64,000 nucleotides of DNA from Streptomyces coeruleorubidus (GTDB lineage Bacteria > Actinomycetota > Actinomycetes > Streptomycetales > Streptomycetaceae): positions 2,232,001-2,296,000 of the forward strand of contig NZ_CP023694.1 in the NCBI RefSeq assembly GCF_008705135.1, written 5' to 3'. Made by a program: the position numbers and the translations under genes. Under the pieces are notes generated by a model. The model saw only the letters and a program-made list of their open reading frames with translations, was not told the DNA's origin and ran no database searches. Positions 44,151 to 51,743 of the stretch are shown here, in pieces; within the stretch, counting starts at the first letter, position 1, and each line of letters starts with the position of its first letter.

Positions 44151-44756
44151 GTGGGCACAGTCGTCGACGACGCCGCCTCCGTGGAGTTCCACGCCTTCTT
44201 CGAGCGTCACTACGCCGAACTGTCCCGCCTGGCCTACCTGCTGACGGGCGAGTCGGACACCGCCGACGACCTGGCGGCGGACGCGTTGCTGGCGCTGTGG
44301 CACCGCTGGGACCGGGTGCGCGCCGCCGACCATCCGGCGGCGTACGCACGGGGTGTGGTCGCCAACCTGGCCCGGACCCGGATCCGCAGCGCCGTGCGGG
44401 AGCGGCGGCGCATCGCCCTGTTCTGGTCGCAGCGCGAGGAGAACACCGAGAACCCGGACGTCGCGGGCGTGGTCGACGTCCAGGAGGCGTTGCGCAGGCT
44501 GCCGTTCCGCAAGCGGGCCTGTGTGGTGCTGCGGCACGCGTTCGACCTCTCGGAGAAGGACACCGCGCTCGCCCTCGGCGTCTCGGTGGGTACGGTGAAG
44601 AGCCAGACCTCCAAGGGAATGGCCGAACTCCAGCGGTTGCTGGGCACACAGGGAGTACCGCAGCGGATGCACGCGGCGGTGGGCGCTCCCCGTTGCTCGC
44701 CGGTCGTGGAAAGCTTGCGGGCGCGCACCGGTGAGGGCGGAGGAAGGGACCGATGA
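44151..44756 (+). CDS. ECF (SigE-family type) RNA polymerase sigma factor
   Basis: A 201-aa ECF sigma factor. Region 2 is FHAFFERHYAELSRLAYLLT followed by ADDLAADALLALWHRWDRV. Region 4 is EALRRLPFRKRACVVLRHAF with SEKDTALALGVSVGTVKSQT. These match the actinobacterial SigE-family (ECF41/56-like) proteins. GTG at 44151 follows GGAGAGG. The upstream ATG at 44091 lies inside an inverted repeat and is rejected. It overlaps the next gene (ATGA), whose product is probably its membrane regulator. The pectate lyase genes begin 0.9 kb downstream. Confidence 0.9.
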   Translation: MGTVVDDAASVEFHAFFERHYAELSRLAYLLTGESDTADDLAADALLALWHRWDRVRAADHPAAYARGVVANLARTRIRSAVRERRRIALFWSQREENTENPDVAGVVDVQEALRRLPFRKRACVVLRHAFDLSEKDTALALGVSVGTVKSQTSKGMAELQRLLGTQGVPQRMHAAVGAPRCSPVVESLRARTGEGGGRDR

Positions 44757-45598
44757 CCATGCGGCGGGACGTGCACGAGGAGCTGCGCGCCCGGCTGCAC
44801 GAGGCGGCCGGGACGCACCAGCCCGACCGGGAGCAGATCCTGGCCCGGGTCGAGCGCGGTATGGCCGGTCCGGCCGGTGCCGGCCACCGGGCGACGCGTC
44901 CGCCGGTGTTCGGGTGGATGCGGGTGGCCGGTGCGACGGCCGCGGTGGCGGGCGTGCTGGCGGTGGGCGGTTACGCGGTCGCGTCCGCGGTGAAGGAGGA
45001 GACCGCCCCGCAGCAGCAGGACGTGGCGACGTCGCCGACGCCCACGCCGTCGCCGGAGGCGACGAGCCGGGCCCCGGCGCCGCCGGTGGATCCCACGCCG
45101 TCCGCCCCGCCGGAGCGCCGCGAGTCCGCCCCGCCGCCCTCGCGGACGCCGAGCACCTCCGTCACCGGGCGGCCGCCCGCCGCCACGGAGGACGGGCCGC
45201 TGTGGTCGGACGGCTCGGTGGACCCGCACAGCAACGACTTCTGGGCGCAGAGCAACATCACGATCAAGACGCGCGAGGAACTGACCGCGCTGACCGTGCG
45301 GTTGAGCGTCGCCCAGACCGGCGGGGTCTCCGACGCGGGCGCCTGGCGGTCGCTGCCCGAGCAGGACTTCAGGCTCACGGTCGGCGAGCGGGACGGCTTC
45401 CTCGTCTACACCTGGACCCTGAAGGAGGGCCGCAAGGTCCCGGCGGGCGAGTGGGTGTTCGCGGGCCAGTTCGACCACGAGCGAGGCGGCCGTGACGCCG
45501 GCGCCGACCGGTACACGGTGACGGCCGCGGCCGGTGCGGAGCGGCTGTCCGTGGGCGGCGGTTTCGCGGCCGTGGACGGCACCGACGACGACTCGTGA
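44753..45598 (+). CDS. Single-pass membrane protein, putative anti-sigma partner
   Basis: A 281-aa protein with a cytosolic N-terminal 55 residues, one transmembrane segment (VAGATAAVAGVLAVGGYAVA, about residues 58-77), a long Pro/Thr/Ser-rich extracellular linker (about 90-145) and a C-terminal beta-rich domain (FWAQSNITIKTREELTALTV). The translational overlap with the sigma factor gene and the topology suggest an anti-sigma or co-sensor role, although no ZAS motif or standard anti-sigma domain is visible. The outer domain may sense the cell wall or polymer. Confidence 0.75.
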   Translation: MTMRRDVHEELRARLHEAAGTHQPDREQILARVERGMAGPAGAGHRATRPPVFGWMRVAGATAAVAGVLAVGGYAVASAVKEETAPQQQDVATSPTPTPSPEATSRAPAPPVDPTPSAPPERRESAPPPSRTPSTSVTGRPPAATEDGPLWSDGSVDPHSNDFWAQSNITIKTREELTALTVRLSVAQTGGVSDAGAWRSLPEQDFRLTVGERDGFLVYTWTLKEGRKVPAGEWVFAGQFDHERGGRDAGADRYTVTAAAGAERLSVGGGFAAVDGTDDDS

Positions 45599-45682
45599 AA
45601 AATTCCTGAAGGCACGGCAACCCTTTCCTCACCGGTGGCGACCACCAGACGCAAGAGTCACCACCCATTGAGGAATCGGTAC

Positions 45683-46516
45683 ATGACTGCACCAGCAGAA
45701 CAGCGCGTCCGCCATCGCCGCCGGCTCACCAAGCGGCGGGCCATGATCGCCGGGTTATCGGCGTTCGGCATCACGGGAGCGGCGATCGTCACCACGTCGA
45801 TGCTGTCCACCGCGGGCGCCGCGTCCTCCTGGCCCACGGACAAGGGCAAGACGCCCGTGTCGGAGACCATCGCGGTCTCCGGTGTCCGCGACGGCGGGAT
45901 GAAGATGTTCTACGGCTCCGGCGCGCTCGGCGGCGACAGCCAGGACGAGGGCCAGGCCCCCCTCTTCGAGCTGGCCGACGGCGCGACGCTCAAGAACGTC
46001 ATCATCGGCACCCCGGCCGCGGACGGTGTGCACTGCAAGGGCAGTTGCACGCTCCAGAACGTGTGGTGGACGGACGTCGGCGAGGACGCGGCCAGCTTCA
46101 AGGGCAAGTCGTCGTCGGCCGTGTACAAGGTGATCGGCGGCGGCGCGAAGAACGCCGACGACAAGGTGCTCCAGTTCAACGGCGCCGGCACGCTGAACGT
46201 CTCGGGCTTCCAGGTGCAGAACGCCGGGAAGCTGGTGCGCTCCTGCGGCAACTGCAAGACGCAGTACAAGCGCACGGTCGTGCTGAACGACATCGACGTC
46301 ACGGCGCCCATGAACTCGATCGTCGGCGTGAACGCCAACTACGGCGACACGGCCACGCTGTCGAAGATCCGCATCCACGGCGACAGCAAGAAGAAGATCA
46401 AGACGTGTGTGCGCTTCGAGGGCAACAACACGGGCAAGGAGCCCAAGGAGCTGACCCCTCCCGGGCCGGACGGCAAGACCTGCAAGTTCAAGGCCTCGGA
46501 CATCAGCTACCAGTGA
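45683..46516 (+). CDS. Secreted pectate lyase, family PL3
   Basis: A 277-aa secreted protein with a twin-arginine-like signal (TKRRAMIAGLSAFGITGAAI) and a PL3 catalytic domain: FELADGATLKNVIIGTPAAD, GVHCKGSCTLQNVWWTDVGE, EDAASFKG, KVLQFNGAGTLNVSGFQVQN and VRSCGNCKTQYKR. PL3 enzymes cut polygalacturonate by calcium-dependent beta-elimination. Codon 25 is TTA (45755-45757), the only TTA found in an accepted gene here, so translation should need the bldA tRNA. ATG at 45683 follows GAGGAA. It ends in a strong terminator. Confidence 0.93.
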   Translation: MTAPAEQRVRHRRRLTKRRAMIAGLSAFGITGAAIVTTSMLSTAGAASSWPTDKGKTPVSETIAVSGVRDGGMKMFYGSGALGGDSQDEGQAPLFELADGATLKNVIIGTPAADGVHCKGSCTLQNVWWTDVGEDAASFKGKSSSAVYKVIGGGAKNADDKVLQFNGAGTLNVSGFQVQNAGKLVRSCGNCKTQYKRTVVLNDIDVTAPMNSIVGVNANYGDTATLSKIRIHGDSKKKIKTCVRFEGNNTGKEPKELTPPGPDGKTCKFKASDISYQ

Positions 46517-46535
46517 TGCCGCAGCACGTGTGAGC

Positions 46536-46570
46536 TCCGGCCGGCCCGAATCCCCCTCGGGCCGGCCGGA
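46536..46570. terminator. 14-bp perfect hairpin after PL3 gene
   Basis: TCCGGCCGGCCCGA (46536-46549) pairs with 46557-46570, 7-nt loop, 19 nt after the stop codon. Confidence 0.88.
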
Positions 46571-46677
46571 TGCCGGATGTCCGGGCCCCAGTCGGACTTC
46601 CCGGCACCCCGACCCTCCGGAGCCCCCCTCCGGACGGTCGAACAGCCCTGGCCGAGCCCCCCTCGGCCAGACGGCAG

Positions 46678-46711
46678 GACGCCCCCGCCGGTTCACACCG
46701 GTGGGGGCGTC
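46678..46711. terminator. Second hairpin between convergent lyase genes
   Basis: GACGCCCCCGCCGGT (46678-46692) pairs with ACCGGTGGGGGCGTC (46697-46711), one G-T wobble, loop TCAC. It would have terminated the - strand PL9 transcript before the MITE inserted between them, and still can. Confidence 0.85.
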
Positions 46712-46738
46712 GTCGCGTGCGCCCGCTCGGCGGATGCT

Positions 46739-46976
46739 CTAGGGCGTGTCCGTAAAGTCCCGCCTGCCCCGCGACGCCCGGCACGCTCCCCCACTGCCTT
46801 AAGGGCGTGGGAGGTGCCCCCACTCGCCGCACCGGCCGAACACCCGCGTACAACCAGTACGCGGGCGTCCGCCCGGCACTCCCCCAGCCTTCGGCCGGGG
46901 GGCACCCAGAGCACGCACCGAACGCCGCAGGGCCCGCCCTCCGGGCGGACGACGGGACTTTACGGACACGCCCTAG
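46739..46976 (-). mobile_element. MITE-like element, copy 2 (238 bp)
   Basis: Inverted relative to copy 1 at 27166-27404. The 24-bp terminal repeats are perfect within this copy (left end CTAGGGCGTGTCCGTAAAGT) but differ from copy 1 at two positions, on both ends. The interior hairpin with arms CCCGCGTAC/GTACGCGGG is conserved. The right CTAG (46973-46976) supplies the TAG stop of the PL9 gene. No transposase is encoded. Confidence 0.85.
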
Positions 46977-48127
46977 TCCATCGTCGAGCCGATGGCCGTG
47001 GAGCCGGTCGTCAGGAACGTGGTCGCCGGGAGGGAGCCGTCCGCCCGGCGCGCTCCGTACGCGCTTCTCGCGTCCGTCGATCTGAAGGGCGGGGTGGCGA
47101 CGCCGCTGTCCCAGCTGTTTCCGGCGGAGACGGCCGCGGAGCCCAGCTCGGCGGGGCCGCCCTTGTCGCTCACGGCGAGGTTCTTGCCGAGGCGGGCTTT
47201 GCCGGTGGCGAAGGAGAAGCCGTTGTGGGCGTTGGCATACGTGGTGTTGCGGTTCAGGGCGACGGCGCCGGTGTTGGAGTTCTCGGTGAAGCCGTGCAGC
47301 GTGTTGTCCCAGGCGGCGTTGTTGTTGACGACATGGGCGACCGACGCTCCGCCGCCGCCCAGTTTGAAACCGTTGCCGTTGCCCTCGAAGGCGGGGTCGT
47401 TCCAGCGGTTCTCGCCGTTGCCGAAGGCCCAGGAGTGCTCGATGGTGACCGGTGAGGAGAACTGCCAGAGGTCGAGGCCGTCGTCGGAGTTGTCGTACAG
47501 CCGGGCGCCGGTGATCCTGTTGCCCGTCCCGGAGCCGAACTTGACGGCGATGCCGTCGGCGTTCTGGCCGTGGCCGGCCGGGTCGTAGTTGCCGTGGCTG
47601 TCCAGGTTCTGCACGAGGTTGCCGGTCGTGCCGTCGCCGCGCAGGGTGAAGCCGGAGTCCCCGTTGTCCGCTGTGACGAGGTTCTTGAAGACGCCTCCGG
47701 CGGAGGACGTGGCGACGAAGCCCTGGGCGGGTGAGTTGACGAAGGTGAGGTCCTGGACGGTCCAGTGGTCGCCGTGGACGGCGGCCAGCCAGGAGCCGGC
47801 GGGCAGTTTCGAACCGTCGATCCGGACCTTCTCACCGCCGTACGCCCGCAGGGTGATGCGAGCCGAACTGGTGCCGTTCGCCGTGGACTTGAGGGTCGCG
47901 GCCGGATAGTAGGTGCCGCCGCGGACCTGGATGGTGATCCCCGCGGTGGCGTTCTTCACGGCCGCTTCGAGCTGGGCCGCGGTGGAGACGGTGACCGTCG
48001 ACGAGGCGGCCTGCGCGCCGCCTCCCGAGAGCCCGAGGTAGACGCCGCCCGCCCCCGAGGCGCAGACCACCGCGGCGGCGATGGCGAGCGTACGGGTCCT
48101 GCGGTGGCGTCCTGCGCTGAGCAGCAC
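46973..48127 (-). CDS. Secreted right-handed beta-helix pectate lyase, family PL9-like
   Basis: A 384-aa secreted protein. The signal is TRTLAIAAAVVCASGAGGVY. It is followed by STAAQLEAAVKNATAGITIQ and VRGGTYYPAATLKSTANGTS, then repeated beta-helix strands with GHGQNADGIAVKFGSGTGNR and ARLYDNSDDGLDLWQFSSPV, the signature of PL9 (PelL/PelX-type) enzymes, and later NGFKLGGGG. They cut polygalacturonate or rhamnogalacturonan with calcium. GTG at 48127 follows AAAGGA. The stop codon TAG lies in the MITE edge, so the final residues may be altered relative to relatives. Confidence 0.9.
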   Translation of the reverse strand: MLLSAGRHRRTRTLAIAAAVVCASGAGGVYLGLSGGGAQAASSTVTVSTAAQLEAAVKNATAGITIQVRGGTYYPAATLKSTANGTSSARITLRAYGGEKVRIDGSKLPAGSWLAAVHGDHWTVQDLTFVNSPAQGFVATSSAGGVFKNLVTADNGDSGFTLRGDGTTGNLVQNLDSHGNYDPAGHGQNADGIAVKFGSGTGNRITGARLYDNSDDGLDLWQFSSPVTIEHSWAFGNGENRWNDPAFEGNGNGFKLGGGGASVAHVVNNNAAWDNTLHGFTENSNTGAVALNRNTTYANAHNGFSFATGKARLGKNLAVSDKGGPAELGSAAVSAGNSWDSGVATPPFRSTDARSAYGARRADGSLPATTFLTTGSTAIGSTMD

Positions 48128-48257
48128 GAAGCGGTCCTTTCCTGGGGAACGGGGACGGAAACGGTCGGGAGGGGCCCGCTCCGTCCCGTTTCCGACCAGC
48201 AGTCGCCGCCGCGCAGCGAAAGGGTTGCCGCCGTCACGTGCACCGGCGTGCCCGAGC

Positions 48258-48274
48258 TTGCGAAAGTTTCGGAA
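48258..48274. promoter_or_regulatory. GAAAnTTTC-type palindrome in divergent PL9/GH43 promoter
   Basis: TTGCGAAAGTTTCGGAA, with the perfect core CGAAA-G-TTTCG (48261-48271). Similar CGAAA/TTTCG repeats are known from Streptomyces xylanase promoters (recalled). It lies 130 nt from the PL9 start and 100 nt from the GH43 start in a 247-nt gap with no gene, and probably governs both. Confidence 0.55.
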
Positions 48275-48374
48275 CCACCCGCCTCATGCACACCCGTTGA
48301 CGCCCTGTCCCCGTCCGGTGAAACTCCGATGGCCGCTACCCAACAGAATCCCCCAGACTCCGACAGGAAGTGTC

Positions 48375-50582
48375 ATGCGCCCCCGCACGCTCCTGCTCCC
48401 GTTCCTGGCCCTGACCGGCCTCCTCCTGACCCTTCTCACGGCGCCCCCCGGCGCCGCGGACTCCGGAGCACCACCCGTGAAGCACTCCAAGTACGCCGGC
48501 TATCTCTTCGCCTACTTCACGGGCGAGGGCACCGCCGACGGCGAGCAGATCCGTTACGCCCTCAGCCGGGGCAACGACGCGCTGCACTGGCGTGAGCTGA
48601 ACGCCGGCAAGCCGGTCCTGACGTCGACGATCGGCGAGAAGGGCCTGCGCGACCCGTTCGTGATCCGCTCCCCCAAGGGCGACAAGTTCTTCCTGATCGC
48701 CACCGACCTGCGGATGTACCAGAACTCCAGTGGCAGCTGGGACCAGGTGCAGCGGCACGGCAGCAAGTCGATCATGGTCTGGGAGTCCACCGACCTGGTC
48801 AACTGGACCGACCAGCGCCTGGTGAAGGTCTCCCCGGACAACGCGGGCAACACCTGGGCCCCGGAGGCCTACTGGGACGACGAGCTCGGTGAGTACGTCG
48901 TCTTCTGGGCGTCGAAGCTGTACGCCGACGACGACCCGGAGCACAAGGGCAACACGTACAACAAGATGATGTACGCGACGACCAAGGACTTCCGGACCTT
49001 CAGCGAGCCGAAGATCTGGAACGACCCCGGCTACTCGGTGATCGACTCCACGGTCGTGAAGTACAAGGACGAGTACTACCGCTACACCAAGGACGAGCGG
49101 GACCCCAGCTCCTCCAGCCCCTGCTCGAAGTTCATCACCGGTGAGAAGTCGACGTCCCTGACCTCGACGAAGTACGAGTTCGTGGCCGACTGCATCGGCA
49201 AGGGCGCGATGGACCGCGGTGAGGGCCCGACGGTGTTCAAGTCGAACACCGAGAAGAAGTGGTACCTGTTCAGCGACGAGTACGGCGGACGCGGCTACAT
49301 CCCGTTCGAGACCACCGACCTCGCCTCGGGCAAGTGGACCCCGTCCACGGACTACCAGCTCCCGGCGAGCCCCCGGCACGGCACGGTGCTCCCGGTGACA
49401 CAGAAGGAGTACGACCGGCTGCTGGCGGCGTACCCGGCCACGCCCACCTCGGTCGTGGACGCGACGGCGAAGCACCAGAAGGGCTACTCGATCGTCACGG
49501 ACGGCGCGTCCAAGGTCGTCCTGCCGATGGAGCCGGATGCCGATCTGCGTGGTCTGGCCCCGAAACTGTGGGTGGGTGAGGGCGCCGTGCTGAGCCCGAA
49601 GTCCGGCACGCGCCGCGACTTCCGCACGCCGCAGAAGTACACCGTGACGGCGGCCGACGGCACCAAGCGCACCTGGACGGTCGAGGCGGTCCGCACCCGC
49701 AGCCCCATGCTGCCCGGCCTGAACGCCGACCCGGACGTGCACTACCTCAACGGCAGGTACTGGATCTACCCGACGACGGACGGCTTCCAGGGCTGGAGCG
49801 GCACCAAGTTCAAGGCGTACTCGTCGAAGGACCTGGTCCACTGGAAGGACCACGGCGTCATCGTCGACCTCGGGCCTGACGTGACCTGGGCCGACAAGTA
49901 CGCCTGGGCGCCCGCGATCGCCGAGCGCAACGGCAGGTACTACTTCTACTTCTGCGCCGAGCAGCAGATCGGCGTGGCGGTGGCCGACTCCCCCGCCGGC
50001 CCCTTCAAGGACGCGCTCGGCAAGCCGCTGGTCGCCAAGGGCGGGGCGCTCAAGGGCCAGATGATCGACCCGTCGGTCTTCACGGACGACGACGGCCAGG
50101 CGTACCTGTACTGGGGCAACGGACGCGGGTACGTCGTACCGCTCAACGACGACATGGTGTCCTTCGACGCGTCGAAGGTGCAGGACATCACCCCCGACAA
50201 CTTCCGCGAGGGTTCCTTCGTGATCAAGCGGAAGGGCACGTACTACTTCATGTGGTCGGAGGACGACACCCGCAGCGAGAACTACCACGTGGCGTACGCG
50301 ACGGGTCCGTCCCCGCTCGGCCCGTGGACCAAGCGCGGGACGATCCTTCAGAAGCGGCCGGAGTACGGCATCCTCGGCACCGGTCACCACTCGGTGGTGA
50401 ACACCCCGGGCACCGACGACTGGTACATGGTCTACCACCGCTTCGCCCTCAACGGCCCCGGCAGGCCCGGCGGCGACGGCATGCACCGGGAGACCACCAT
50501 CGACCGCATGGAGTTCGCGGCCGACGGCGGCATCAAGCCGGTGGTGCCGACGCTGGAGGGCATCAAGCCGGTACGGCGATGA
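48375..50582 (+). CDS. Secreted protein with two GH43-like modules
   Basis: A 735-aa secreted glycoside hydrolase. The signal is LLLPFLALTGLLLTLLTAPP. The N-terminal five-bladed module (about residues 40-370) has LRDPFVIRSPKGDKFFLIAT, TWAPEAYWDDELGEYVVFWA and GEGPTVFKSNTEKKWYLFSD. A linker resembling a beta domain follows. The C-terminal module (about 450-730) has NADPDVHYLNGRYWIYPTTD, KYAWAPAIAERNGRYYFYFC, MIDPSVFTDDDGQAYLYWGN and the acid in FREGSFVIKRKGTYYFMWSE, the full GH43 triad. Likely an arabinosidase or xylosidase acting on pectin side chains. GGAAG precedes ATG 48375. Confidence 0.9.
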   Translation: MRPRTLLLPFLALTGLLLTLLTAPPGAADSGAPPVKHSKYAGYLFAYFTGEGTADGEQIRYALSRGNDALHWRELNAGKPVLTSTIGEKGLRDPFVIRSPKGDKFFLIATDLRMYQNSSGSWDQVQRHGSKSIMVWESTDLVNWTDQRLVKVSPDNAGNTWAPEAYWDDELGEYVVFWASKLYADDDPEHKGNTYNKMMYATTKDFRTFSEPKIWNDPGYSVIDSTVVKYKDEYYRYTKDERDPSSSSPCSKFITGEKSTSLTSTKYEFVADCIGKGAMDRGEGPTVFKSNTEKKWYLFSDEYGGRGYIPFETTDLASGKWTPSTDYQLPASPRHGTVLPVTQKEYDRLLAAYPATPTSVVDATAKHQKGYSIVTDGASKVVLPMEPDADLRGLAPKLWVGEGAVLSPKSGTRRDFRTPQKYTVTAADGTKRTWTVEAVRTRSPMLPGLNADPDVHYLNGRYWIYPTTDGFQGWSGTKFKAYSSKDLVHWKDHGVIVDLGPDVTWADKYAWAPAIAERNGRYYFYFCAEQQIGVAVADSPAGPFKDALGKPLVAKGGALKGQMIDPSVFTDDDGQAYLYWGNGRGYVVPLNDDMVSFDASKVQDITPDNFREGSFVIKRKGTYYFMWSEDDTRSENYHVAYATGPSPLGPWTKRGTILQKRPEYGILGTGHHSVVNTPGTDDWYMVYHRFALNGPGRPGGDGMHRETTIDRMEFAADGGIKPVVPTLEGIKPVRR

Positions 50583-50585
50583 GTC

Positions 50586-51743
50586 TCACAGGACGTCGTC
50601 GAGCCAGTTGAAGACCTCGTCCTGCATCTCCTGGGTGAAGACGTGGCCGAGCTCCGGCCACGTCTTCGTCCGTATCCGGTCCTCGGCGTGGCGCGACCGC
50701 CAGACGGCACGCAGCTTGTCGTACGCGCCCCGTACGCCCTCGGCCGGGAACAGCGTGTCGAGCCCGCCGTTGAAGAACAGCATCGGCCGGGGCGCGGCGA
50801 TGCTCGCCACGTCGGGGATGTCCAGGTGCCGGGCGAGACCCGGGTGGAGCATGTAGTAAGCCGACTGCCCGCGCAGCGTGTTGTTGCCGGGCACCATCAT
50901 CTCCTTCAGGCCGGTCATCCAGCACACACTCGCGGCGGCCGCGACGTGGTCGCTGAGGGCGGCGGTCTGCCAGGCGCGGTAGGCGCCCATCGAGAAGCCG
51001 ACGGCCGCGACCCGCCGGGCGTCCACCCGGTCGAGTCCCGCCAGGAAGGCGGCGGCCCGCTGGTCCTCGCGGGCCATGAGCCCGGCGAGCGAGGAGCCGA
51101 GGTTGTAGAAGTTGGCGGCGAGGGCCTGCTGCTGCTCGTAGGCGAGCGGCCCGCGGTCGCCCCAGCCGGGCGCGTCCAGGCACAGCACCACATAGCCGCG
51201 CCGCGCCAGTTCGTCGCCGACGAACCGCCCGCTGAAGTACTTGTCCGCCCAGGCCCGGGCGGAGGCGAGACGCGTGTCGTCGTACCAGGGCCGGATCAGT
51301 TTCTCCTTCCCGATGTCGAACCTGGCCCCGTGGTCGTGCAGGAGCAGCACGGCGGGGAAGGGCCCGCGGCCGCGCGGGGTGAGCAGGGCGCCGCGCACGC
51401 GTTCGTGGCGGGTGAGGGAGACGGTGACCAACTCCCTTGTGTAGCCCTCCCCTTGGGCACGACCGCCGATCTCCGGTGTGTACGGCGTCCCGTCCTGCCG
51501 TTCGACGAGCAGGTGCTCCTCGACCGTGGCCCGGGCGGCACGCCGCCAGGTACGGAAGTCGCGGATCGGGGATCGTCCCCAGGCGAGCGGGAAGGTGAGG
51601 GCGTCCTTCAGCGCCGGGTGGAAGTCGGGCAGCGGGCCGTCCACGACCGCCGCCTCCGCCCCGCTCACCGCTCCCCCGGCCAGCAGGGCCGTGCTCGCCC
51701 CGACCACGAACGTCCGCCGGCCGAGCGTCTCATGGGTGCCCAT
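50586..51743 (-). CDS. Tat-secreted alpha/beta hydrolase (dienelactone hydrolase-like esterase)
   Basis: A 385-aa esterase with a twin-arginine signal (LGRRTFVVGASTALLAGGAV). The catalytic serine is in VAAVGFSMGAYRAW (about residue 256), the aspartate in FFNGGLDTLFP and the histidine in WPELGHVFTQ. Close relatives are annotated dienelactone hydrolase or acetyl-xylan esterase-like. In this island it may remove acetyl or other ester groups from pectin. The ATG overlaps the end of the PL1 gene by 14 nt and carries GGAGGT just ahead, so it is the last gene of a four-gene operon. Confidence 0.85.
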   Translation of the reverse strand: MGTHETLGRRTFVVGASTALLAGGAVSGAEAAVVDGPLPDFHPALKDALTFPLAWGRSPIRDFRTWRRAARATVEEHLLVERQDGTPYTPEIGGRAQGEGYTRELVTVSLTRHERVRGALLTPRGRGPFPAVLLLHDHGARFDIGKEKLIRPWYDDTRLASARAWADKYFSGRFVGDELARRGYVVLCLDAPGWGDRGPLAYEQQQALAANFYNLGSSLAGLMAREDQRAAAFLAGLDRVDARRVAAVGFSMGAYRAWQTAALSDHVAAAASVCWMTGLKEMMVPGNNTLRGQSAYYMLHPGLARHLDIPDVASIAAPRPMLFFNGGLDTLFPAEGVRGAYDKLRAVWRSRHAEDRIRTKTWPELGHVFTQEMQDEVFNWLDDVL

